From positions 1 through 17,064 of the forward strand of contig VDMD01000279.1 in the NCBI GenBank assembly GCA_007026445.1: a stretch of DNA of 17,064 bases, given 5' to 3'. This DNA is from Schizophyllum amplum (Eukaryota; Basidiomycota; Agaricomycetes; Agaricales; Schizophyllaceae). The notes beneath the pieces are model-generated. The model searched no databases. It saw nothing but the letters and a program-made list of their open reading frames with translations, and was not told the DNA's origin. Below, piece by piece: positions 1 through 9,500 of this stretch. The position numbers and the translations under genes were made by a program. Every line of letters begins with the position of its first letter. The first letter of the stretch is position 1.

Positions 1-334
1 TACCTCACGTTCTTTCTCCAGTTGACAGCTAATGATGCGTAGCGGCTGTTGTTTGCGTGTCCCTCTGAATCAAGCAGCGTTAATGCGACGTTCAAGTAAC
101 CTATGCGTCCGAGTGGGAGGTCGAGGCCTGGAAGGCTTCATTTTGGGCTTCATGATGATTGCGTAACGTGCGTTGCGCGACTGGTTAGTCGCTCACGTGG
201 GCATCATTGTTCGTATTCGGAAGATTTTGTTTGTTTTGCCCGGCATCCCGGCAAATCACGGAAAACCCCGTCGCCGTGAAACTTCGGTTCGGAGCGACTA
301 GACAACATCACCAGTACTCTCACCTACGAGTCTA
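1..334 (+). promoter_or_regulatory. 5' flank of the multi-Cys-module gene
   Basis: There is no supported gene here. The stretch precedes the ATGATG start at 335 and presumably holds its promoter and 5' UTR. A CACGTG E-box palindrome lies at 194-199. I see no convincing TATA box. The window edge may cut the promoter short. Confidence 0.35.
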
Positions 335-3300
335 ATGATGAGCGGTGCAGCGCCGCCCGGGCTATATTATCATCAAGCTTCTACTCCTGCGTCGACGTCG
401 ACGGCACCGAACTCTCAAATTTACAGCCATGGTACTCAGATTAGCGAGATCCAAGATCATGCAGCCGAATATGCTGCCATCCAAGGGAACGCCGCCCAGA
501 TGAACGCGACGCTGGAATATCCGACGCAAGGGAATGTTGAAGGCGCAGATGCTGGGCAACACAGCGCGACCACGCAGGACCCTCGCTGCTGCTCCGTACG
601 CGGTTGCGCAAACTTGGTCGCGTCCGACTCCCGCAAGAAGATGTGCGAGGTGTGTCGGGAGAAGCATCGCATGTACGCGACGGTCAAGCGCCAGCGCCGA
701 AAGCAGGAGAAGGCGGCCTTGACAGGACTGATAAGCGGGGTGGACTATCCGGGTACCGTGGAGGATGGCTGGGCGCCGGTGCGTTTGTTGTATGATCGTT
801 CATGCAGGGGAAGTGACTGAAAGGATTGTATTTAGGACGCATCGCAGGATATGTCGTCGCAACAGGCATCGAATAATTACCCCACGCACACGAGTTCACA
901 CGCACCCGAGGCATCGACGGCTCACGTCCCCCAGGACGCACCGACCGATCACGCATCGCAGGACGCGCAGGCGGTGATGTGGACCGGCAGTATCGACCCC
1001 GCACTCCTTGCAGCCGAGACCACAGGGTATAACAGAACGTCAGATCACAGCGAGACGCCGCAGTACAGGTTCCCCAACGCATCCTACCATCCTCCGCCTC
1101 AGTCAGAGCTCGCGCGCGCGTTCACGTATGATAATCCGCCGCCGCCGCCGCCGGGCGCGCCGTACCAGTCTTATTACCAACATGGCGGGGCGTCGACCTC
1201 TACACAAGCAGCGACGACTTTGGGGTCGCAACAAGCGAGCACGCCAACGACGCCCCACACGGCAGGATCAGTGCCACGACATGCAGCGGGGTCGCTGGCA
1301 CACCCAATTCCAACTATGCCGCAAGCAGCAGCGAATGGTCAAGTAACTCCTACCCCCATCATACCTCAGGCGACGGTGGTCGTCATTCCCCAAGCAGATG
1401 CAAATTCCACACCGCGCCTATCGATAGATTCCCCAGCGCAGCTAGCTGCAGGTTCCACACAGCATTTAGCTGCAGATTCCATACAGCAACCAGCTGCAGG
1501 CTCCATACCACCTTCGTCCGTATATTCCACGGCACGCCTATCGGAAGATAGCACCTCTCCGTCGGCACCTGCCGATCCCGCCGCTGGCTTGCGCTTTTGC
1601 TCCGTCAAGGGTTGTAAGAATGTGCTACCGGGTGAGCATTCAACGCTTTTTTAATCTCCTTCTTGTCCTCTCACTTCGGTCTTCTCTCCCTCGGTTTTCT
1701 ATTTCCTCGGTGTCAGTTTTCTTCTTTCTCGGCCATCCCCTCGCAGTACTCCCCGCCAGAACCTTGAGAACACCTTGACGAATACAACCGCACACCTTGA
1801 CGAATACAACCACCCACCCTATTTTTTACAACCACTCCTCCCGTCCCTTATCACCACTGATTCCGCTCACCGATTACATCCACTAACTCTCCCCTCCCAG
1901 GCGACTACGAATTCAAGATGTGCTCGCACTGCCGTGAGAAGTACAAGAAGTACGGGGTCACGAAGCGCGCAAAGTGGAAGCTCGAGCGGGAGCTGCTGGA
2001 GCGGGAACTCGCGACGCTGCGCGTGGCCGAGGATGCGAGGAGGAAGGAGAAGGGGTTGCCGGTGAGTGGCAGTGCGATTGTGATCAATATTCCATGGCTG
2101 CATACGAAAAGACTTCCTATTCTCAATTCCTGAGTTTCTTCCGCGGCCGCGCAGGATGGATGTTACGGCTGCAGCGCGTTCATGTACAATGGTTGAGAAC
2201 TGACGGTGACACCCTTCCAGCCGCTCGCCGACAACCCGCACGAGCTCTTCACGTGGGAGCAGTCGATCATAAATGCGCAGATCCAGCTGCCGAAGGGCCT
2301 TATGGCGGTATTGGAGGGGCATGGCGATGGTGAGTGGATTGTTGAGTCCTATTTCATGAAAGTTTTCGTCGCGACTTGTCCTCTTCATTTGCTGTTGCTG
2401 ACTATACACACGACAGGCAATCAGCCGCAGGACAGTGATATGCAAGCGGGTAGTAGCATGCAGATAGTAGGGGACGGTTCATCTCCTACTGCCGGCGGTA
2501 CATCATCTGTGGACGCCACTGCAAGTTCTTCTATGCCCAGCACCTCCGCAGTAGGCATGGGCGTCATGCCGCTACTGCCTGTGCGGATGTGCACGGTTTC
2601 ACATTGTCATAGACTGCTACCAGGGACGTATTTGTACAAACGGTGAGTCCTACCCTATTCCCAATGTACGGCGAATGCAACAGTGCGACGGCGGTAGAAA
2701 CATATGGTCCTTGCATACTGATGAAGTACTCACTCCAGATGCGAGCAGCACCGCGTGCAGAACCGACATCACAGCTCACTAAAGCGGGTTCGCGAGAAGG
2801 CGGCGAAGGTCGTTGGGCCGGAGGCGGATGCGAAGCTGACGCCGGGGGCGGCGCGGCGGTTGGATGTAGTGGCTGCGGCGGCGGAGAAGATGAGGGCGGA
2901 GAGGATGGAGGAGGAAGAGGAGGAATTGGGCGAGGACGAGGATATGACAGGTGGGAAGGGGAACGATACCGCGGCTGGGCATGCCCCCGTTGGAGACAAG
3001 AAGACATTGGCCAAAAAGCCAGCAGGCGACAAGAAGAACGCGGACAAGCGCTGGCAGGAGTGCGTAGGCCCGGAATGCTGCAATTTGATGAACCCGGCGC
3101 AACGCTGGCGTGCTTGTCAGTATTGCCGGGCGAAGGAGCGGCAGGCGAAACAGCAGCAGCAGCAACAGCGGGTGGCTGTCGCAGCGGCGGGCGGAATTGG
3201 TGACGGCAACGGAGCTGGCTGCGACACCAGCGTGCGCGAAGGCGATGCGAACCACGATGAGGTCGATATGGAGCAGGTGCGGAACGAGTTGGAGCAAGAT

Positions 3301-6016
3301 CGAGAAGATGCTGAAGGAAGCGACGACGACGACGACGACGAAGACGGGCATGGAGATTTCTATTCAGGCGGCGAGCATGGGAGTGCGATGGATGTGGATC
3401 GCGAGCCGGAGGGAACAACCCGCCAGAACGAGATGGCTGGCGAGGCCACCTCGCAAAGCACGTCGGACCCATCAGACACCTCCGTCCCTCAAAGCGCCTC
3501 AGCTCCGTCGAACGATGCTAGCGACCCTCAAGTCCTGCCCGATCTGCAACCGGCCTCTACCTCAACTGCTGACACGGCTACACAATCACAGGCACCGACT
3601 CGCCAGCCACCGACTACCGCCAGTCATAAAACTAAGGAGACGCGGACGAAATCCGGAAGAAGGCGTACAAGCGCCTTCAAATGGCCAGCGAATGGTGTGT
3701 ACGCTCGAGAGCGGGCGAGGAGACTGAAAATCAAGCCAGGAGAAGATCCGATGATAGCAGATCCGACGGACACGGCAAATACCTCGGCGTCTACGACGGG
3801 AACGTCCACGGGGACGATGGCGCGGTTTAGGACCGGATCCTGGCCCACAGGGACGTCGACCAATGTCTATCCGTATTATTCGCCATACGCGAGGTATCAC
3901 ACGACGTCCTACTTGCCGTCATCGGCGAGATATGGCAGTTATGCAGGTTCAAGCATCAGTCATGCGTCGTCTTCCGCTGGTCATACATCGCCCTCCGCCA
4001 GCTACCCATCGTCGTCCTCCGGCCACGCGTCTTCCTCTGCTGGTTATGCTCCGCCCCCTGCGAGCCAAGCACCACCCTCCCATGTGGCCTCCTGGTATGC
4101 AAGCCAGGTGCACCCTGCCAGCCGTTCCGCGAGCAGTTACGAGCATGGTATTTCCACTTCCCACCCTGCGTCTACCTCCGCGTATCTCGGCGCCGCTTCC
4201 GCACATCCGGCAGCTCCATATCCTGCGTCCGCAGCGGCACCGTACCCTGCGCCTACAGCAGCACCATATCCAGGCTGGCACCCAACTCCATATCCGTATT
4301 CACTCCCTGCCGGTGCTCCATATCCTCCTCCACCTGGTGCTCAGTACCCACCACTGCCCAGTACATCATATCCGCCACCGCCGAGCACACCATATCCGCC
4401 TCTACCCCCTGGATCATCCCAGTCGTCCTCGTCTAGCGTGCGGTACCCACCTCCCGGTTCACAGTACCCGCCGCCACCCCCAGGATCCTCGTACCCCTAT
4501 CCAGCCGGAATGCCCTATGCAACGCTTTCGTATGGATACCCATATTCACCATATCCGCCGTACGCACCACCGCCTCCACCGCATACCAATGGGAAAGCGC
4601 CAGCAATACCCTATGGCGCCCCTCCATACCCGTATCCCTACCCGCCGTACTATCCGTATCCCTATGCTCCGCCCAGCACGGCGCCATTGCCGACGGAAAC
4701 TGTGGAGTCGGAACCGCCAGCCAGTAGGCCGTCAACACCAACAAGCGCAACGGCAAACAAGCACAATTTGGACGATAAACCGGCGTCTACGCGCAAGGAT
4801 ACCAATACGAAGGTCACAAGTAGTAGCCGGGAAAGTATCTCGCAACAAAGCAACGCGCAACCTGGGGATACAGATATGGCATTCGCAGGAACTGCTCCAA
4901 GGACGACAGCGGAGGCAACGCCAATGCACGGTCGAACCTTGAGGAACAGGGTCGTGTCGTTGTCGCCAGGCGCAGGGCGGACGCCGGCCCGTCGTGGCAA
5001 GGCGGTCGAGCAAGTCACTGCGGCAGTCGATGTGTCACCAGCAACGGAGTCCTCAGGAGGATTGCTACAAGACAGTCATCATGCAGATCAGGATGGACAC
5101 CACGAGACGTCCGATTTTCAAACGCAGAACTGGGCATTTCCGGACCGTCGAGCGCTCCTCAACCGAACGCGGGGACACAGTCCGCCGCACAGAGCGAGTC
5201 GCGAGACGGAAGGCCTTCGCCTCAGGCTCAACAGGTACCGGAGGGCGGTCAAGTGGATCCTCAAAGCGATGGGCCGATATCTCAAGGCCAGCGAGATACC
5301 TCTTCGGCTCCGCAGAGCGAGTTGAGCTATAACTATCGAAGAGGGTATTATCAGCCGGGGCAGTACTATCGCGAGCAGGCCGTCAACCAAGGTGCTTCTG
5401 AGCAGCACCCTTCAACCACGCTCGCCTGGCTGACGGGGCGGCAAGAAGGGATGGGGGAACGGTCGCTCGAACAGCCAGCGGTGCCCTGGGAGCCGACGAA
5501 CGCACATATGCAACCAGCCGCTCCGGTGCAAAGGCCGCCGCTTGGTTCCGTTTACCAGGAATATGGGAGTCTTGCGTCGAGGGAACCTCTTCCCGTGCAA
5601 CCGGAGGTATCACGCGCAGAAGATGTAGGTCTGCCTTGATTATTTTCCCGACCTTGCTGATGAGGTTCGTCTCTTAGGATGGCGGGAGTCACAAGCGACG
5701 GAAGATTGCACAGGAAGACGGCACCCCCGTTCGAAGAGACACCGCGTCTGACCCCACAGGACTGGCGACGTCCACTCACGAAGCTGCCGTGGCTTCCGAG
5801 AGCAACGCCCTTCCATCGACGCTGCCGAGGACATGCAACCATCCGAAATGCACTCGTGGTGTTCTGAGTGGGCTGTTCTGCGAGAAATGCAAGATGAGGC
5901 TAAGGAAAAAGCAGGGGGCGCGGCGTGCGAAGATGCACCTTCAGTCGAAACAGGTTGGGCCTTTGTGTGCCGCCACCACAGCAGGCGGAGATGGTGACGG
6001 GACAGCCCCAGCATAA
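335..6016 (+). CDS. Large protein with five C-x4-C-x(9-12)-C-x2-C/H modules and a Pro/Tyr-rich low-complexity region; family not recognised
   Basis: Proposed exons are 335-778, 836-1631, 1901-2061, 2221-2329, 2417-2642, 2739-5624 (with one frame break near 5137) and 5678-6016, giving about 1,650 aa. Every GT-AG join keeps phase; donors are GTGCGT, GTGAGC, GTGAGT (three times) and GTAGGT. Five cysteine modules, each with Lys/Arg-rich sequence after it, are spread along the protein. Between modules 4 and 5 lie Q and D runs, Ser/His-rich repeats and a long Tyr-Pro domain. A basic KRRK stretch at the start of the last exon could be a nuclear localisation signal. I see no signal peptide, membrane segment or catalytic domain. 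The module spacing suggests zinc binding and the basic tails suggest nucleic-acid or protein contact; both are inference. The first ATG is chosen because the frame stays open and ATGATG begins the first exon. Two tandem genes are unlikely, since introns join in phase inside modules 2 and 3. Confidence 0.72.
590..655 (+). other. Cys module copy 1 (C86-x4-C91-x12-C104-x2-C107)
   Basis: This copy lies wholly in exon 1. The second Cys pair is followed by R-E-K-H and then a strongly basic tail (VKRQRRKQEK). An extra Cys at 85 precedes the first ligand. Zinc binding is inferred from spacing only. Confidence 0.7.
1439..1510 (+). repeat. Three degenerate 24-nt coding repeats in exon 2
   Basis: The segment reads as about three 8-residue units: QLAAGSTQ, HLAADSIQ, QPAAGSIP. 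The matching DNA units share an agctgcag core followed by a ttcca- or tccata-like stretch. This is in-frame slippage or unequal-crossover repeat growth in a low-complexity region. Confidence 0.6.
1598..1932 (+). other. Cys module copy 2, split by a 269-nt intron
   Basis: C403 and C408 are in exon 2 and C421 and C424 in exon 3. Joining 1631 to 1901 (phase 1) restores exactly the x12 spacer of copy 1. The tail CREKYKKYG-V-T-K-R closely parallels copy 1 (CREKHRMYA-T-V-K-R). This agreement is the main support for the long intron 1632-1900. Confidence 0.7.
1771..1814 (+). repeat. 22-nt tandem duplication inside intron 2
   Basis: Two adjacent copies with period 22 share an identical 19-nt core (caccttgacgaatacaacc). 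They lie inside the 269-nt intron, which also has a pyrimidine-rich first half. The duplication partly explains why this intron is several times longer than the local norm. Confidence 0.7.
2590..2751 (+). other. Cys module copy 3, variant C-x4-C-x12-C-x2-H, split by a 96-nt intron
   Basis: C562 and C567 are in exon 5; C580 and H583 follow the phase-2 join of 2642 to 2739. The last ligand is His instead of Cys. The spacer is again 12 residues and contains LLPG, like the VLPG of copy 2. The basic tail is LKRVREKAAK. Confidence 0.65.
3061..3126 (+). other. Cys module copy 4 (C-x4-C-x12-C-x2-C)
   Basis: The ligands are C687, C692, C705 and C708 with the same 4-12-2 spacing, followed by R-A-K-E-R and a six-Gln run at 3151-3168. 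An extra Cys follows the second ligand. Confidence 0.65.
4200..4690 (+). repeat. Tyr-Pro-rich low-complexity domain of the multi-Cys-module protein
   Basis: About 160 residues are dominated by Y-P pairs separated by Pro, Ala, Ser and Gly, in loose units such as APYPPPPGAQYPPLP and ending in YPYPYPPYYPYPYAPP. The DNA is a degenerate ccatatcc/tacccgcc repeat. Ser/His-rich repeats (about 3950-4150) precede it. Composition suggests an intrinsically disordered, possibly condensate-forming segment; that function is inference. Confidence 0.75.
5834..5890 (+). other. Cys module copy 5, short spacer (C-x4-C-x9-C-x2-C)
   Basis: This copy sits in the last exon, about 2.7 kb from copy 4. The middle spacer is 9 residues instead of 12. 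The tail is again basic (LRKKQGARRAK). It shows that the downstream exons belong to the same protein. Confidence 0.6.
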
Positions 6017-6579
6017 TGTTGCCTTGAATATACGTACAACAATTTGGTTTCTAAGTGACATTCATCATCGTCCAAAATCTTCGAACTTTCAAGTTGAGTC
6101 ACGACAGACCAGACTCCGTTGGGTACAAGCTCTGTGATACGTTAGGGACACCATGGAGTGGTACAGCAATCTCCAGCACGGTAAGGGCACGTGAGGTCAG
6201 CCATCTCAGAGCCAACGTTGACGAAGGCCCGCGCCAGACCTTGTTCACACCTTCGACATATATATACACAGGACATACGCCATGCATCTTGAATCATGAC
6301 GATTAGGATCCGTAGAGGCTTGATCTGAACGGTGGGTGGAACTCGCTAAACCGTATGAAACAGCACCTTCCCGTTCCTGCCTCTGGGCATCGCTCTGTGC
6401 AGCCCGGGAAAGTTGTTAAAGAGTCTCATCATAGTCTCATGCATTATCCGAAATTTCATGACGTCTCAGCACCAGTCGTTGAATAATGCACAGTGCAAGG
6501 AAGATGCACAGCGAAGAGGACGAGGCCAGCTGTCTGCTGGTGGTACTATGATACAAGTCCTTCTGCGGTCAATACTGTC
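6017..6579. other. Convergent intergenic region (two 3' ends)
   Basis: Here the stop of the plus-strand multi-Cys-module gene faces the stop of the minus-strand DSC ligase gene. The stretch presumably contains both 3' UTRs and terminators. I see an AT-rich tatatata stretch near 6258-6268 and a CACGTG at 6188-6193, but no convincing gene, RNA or AATAAA signal. Confidence 0.4.
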
Positions 6580-9500
6580 CTACAGCGGTGGTAATGGCCG
6601 CCGACACTGAGGGCATATATTCTTGATCGCAAGCCACCTCTCCAAACAGCGAGTATGCTGACAGCAAGTCAGCCCACGCGGTTGAGATAAGTCGAAAGAC
6701 CTCACGAAGAGATGGTGGCACGGAGCGAGACTGTACTCCTTGCGCGCGCTGCGAAGAGAACCGATAGCCGTCTTATCTTCCCTAGTTTCACCCATACTCC
6801 CGTGCCCGTGCACGTCAATGGCCTCCATACAGATGGCACAATCTCCGAGAGCGGCCTCAACGTCGGTGGGCAGAGGCGGATGGTAATCGTAGATGTCGCT
6901 GCGCGACACGAGCTGTACGAAAATCGTCAAATACGACATCTCCGAGCTGATCATAAGCACGTACTCGTCCAGGCATGAAGAACGTCGGGCCAAGCCAGCT
7001 CTGCAAGATTACAAAGCCTGCCTGTAGAGCGATGAAGACAACCAGCGGGCGGGCCCACGCTGAAAGGCTGTTAATGGCAAGACCGTCAACGGAGTCGACT
7101 TACTCACATCGTTCCTCTATTTCGAACACGTTGCCGTCATTCGCACAAAAGTACAGCAAGTGCGCGGCGCGCAATATCGTGACGCAGATGATGTATTCCG
7201 CGGGTCGTCCGAGGCTTGCTCCAAAGTCCACAGCGCCCCCAACACGGACCACCGATAAACCACCCAGCGCGCTCGCGCGACCGCGTCTGAACGCCCGGTA
7301 TATCTCAGGCAGCCACATGCAGCCGTGTGTACAAAACGCGAAGACGGCCGTGACCTGGGACATCGTGTCAGGGTTAGGTTGCTTCTCGTTGTGTGAGCAA
7401 GCAGGAAGCCTCACCTGCGGCGAAATAAGAATGCGCGCCGTGAGCACGAGCATAAGGAATGTCGTGAGCCATATCCGCGCGGCCGGGTCCGTCCGTACGT
7501 GTCGCCAGAAGAACCTGAGGAAGGACTCTGGTGCCGGCGTCGCTGGAGCGGGGGCTGCTGGCGTCGGAGTGGCGATTGCAGAGACTCGTGCAGGAGTAGC
7601 TGCTGCACCCAAGGGCGTACCGTTGTCCGACAGCGTCACGGATGTCGTGGTGACCTGCACTTGCGTAGGCAATTGTCGCGCGGCGGCACGTCGGGCCGCC
7701 GCCTCCCTCCTCCGCGCAGCCGCCATAGCTGCCGCCGCCTCCCGCTCCGGTCGTTGCACTTCCCATATAAGACCAGTGAGGCGCTGCCTGAGTGTCAGTC
7801 TCATTATAACGCAAGCTGAAGCAAGATACACACCCCTTCCAGCACGGCTAAGCAAGCGCATACGACCGCAGCACCGAGAAGGGCAATTCCTGCACGACCT
7901 GTGGATGGGGTGAGCCTGGTGCAAAATATACTTATATAGATAGAAACGCACCGTGACTGACAAGCGCTACAGTGACGTGCCCTACAAACGATATCCCGTC
8001 GAGTGCCAGTTGAGGCAATATAGAGAACGCCGAGTGAGCAGAAAGCGCGGCCACGCCGCCCTCGCGCAAACGACGGACATGTCGCTGGAGAACGACGACG
8101 TGCGCGAGGTAGGCGAGAAACGCGAACGCGGCATCTATGTCAAGGTCAGCGAGGCTTGTTTTCGACAGGCAGGATCCCAATTACTGACAGAAGGTGATTC
8201 TGCGTGCTACAATGGCCACGAGCGTGCCTTCCAGCAGGCCCGTGTACGGCAGCCGCGTGTCGTCTTTCTCGCCCTTTGCGTCTGTCTGGCCAGTGTGTTC
8301 AATGTTCCAGTCAGCTTCTCCTGATCACCTTGTAAGACGCATGTCTACATTTCGTTGGGGGAACAGAACATACCTGGATGCCCAAACACGCCCATGACGC
8401 CGCACGCCGGACTGATCATAGCGCCCTTCAGCCGCAGGGGAGGGGCAGGTATTGTCTTCGCGCCCGAGGGGCGGACAATAGCAGCCTCGAGCTCGATTAG
8501 GTCAGCTCTCGGCACTCCTGCCTGGGGTAACATTATTAGTGCTAGGGGACAGATTATCCTCAATTCACTCACGTCCTCCACTTGCCCGAAGACCGCAAAG
8601 GAGCATCGAGGCGCGCCCGATCGCCGGTCATATAGGTCCCGCACACGCGGCTCCTTGCCCTCGTCGCTGTGTCCAGCGTCTGGCCCGTCAGTCGAGCTCG
8701 AGGGTCCTGACAACGTGTGGTCCAGAACTGGTAGGTCCACGCCATCCGCGCTGCCTTCCCCGATACCCTCTCCGCCCACATAATCCGGCGACCAGTCGTC
8801 GAACGAGGAAGGGTCCCCACGTGCCGGGGTCTCGTCAGACTCCCCTGATGCCCCATATGTCTCCCCATACGCGCCCGACGTGATGGCGTCCCACCCGTCG
8901 CGCTCGAACGCAGCCACCCGCCGGCGGAGCTCATCGCGCACCAGGCGCGCAACGGCGCCCCTAGCGTGCGGGGGGACGAGGGCGGGCAGGAGGCGCAGGT
9001 CGGGCGCAGCGCCAGTGCCAGCGAGACCGTATACGGCGCCGGACCGCACGAGGTGGAGGCCGAGGAAGGTGAGGGTGGTCGTGCGCTCTTTGTCTTCGAT
9101 GACAGTCCCAGGCTCGTCGGTCACGACTATGTTCTCGGTAGCGTTCGCATGTTCGGTTCCGTTCACGAGTGAACCAGAGGAGTCCGATGTGGTCCGCAAC
9201 TCGAGCGTGCCCTGGGTCTTGGGTAAGCTTCTAGGATTTTTGGTGAGCGAAGGTGAACATACGGATAAGAGCGCAACGCCACCCAGTGCCCGTCTGTCGC
9301 GTATGTGCAAGTCCGCATTGTCACGGACATGCAAGTCCGCTTGGCCTTCCTTGTCATCTACTGGCTCGATATCCACAAGCGGCGCACTGAGAAATGATTC
9401 GTCTTCAAGGACTGGGTAGCGAGGTATGGGGTAGTCATCGACGCTGAGGGTAATGCGGCGGGTGGCATGCCACGGCCAGCGCTCGACTTCTTGCTCTTGG

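Noticed and set aside
1632..1746. A shorter 115-nt version of intron 2 ending at the cctcgcag acceptor
   Set aside because: The following exon hits a stop within about ten codons and would lose the second half of Cys module 2.
2564..3472. A 302-codon open frame on the minus strand
   Set aside because: It lies antisense to the multi-Cys-module gene. Its Pro/Arg/Ser composition is the mirror of the acidic, Gln-rich coding strand, and it has no recognisable domain.
3863..4942. A 359-codon plus-strand frame rich in His, Arg and Pro
   Set aside because: It is an out-of-frame reading of the Tyr-Pro repeat DNA. The repeat suppresses stops in several frames at once.
5075..5127. A 53-nt intron with GTCATC donor in the multi-Cys-module gene
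   Set aside because: It restores the frame but has a poor donor and no clear branch site. A single missing T gives a smoother protein, so I kept the intron only as an alternative.
7100..7963. A continuous 287-codon minus-strand frame
   Set aside because: It runs through introns of the DSC ligase. Membrane helices and family motifs appear only after splicing.
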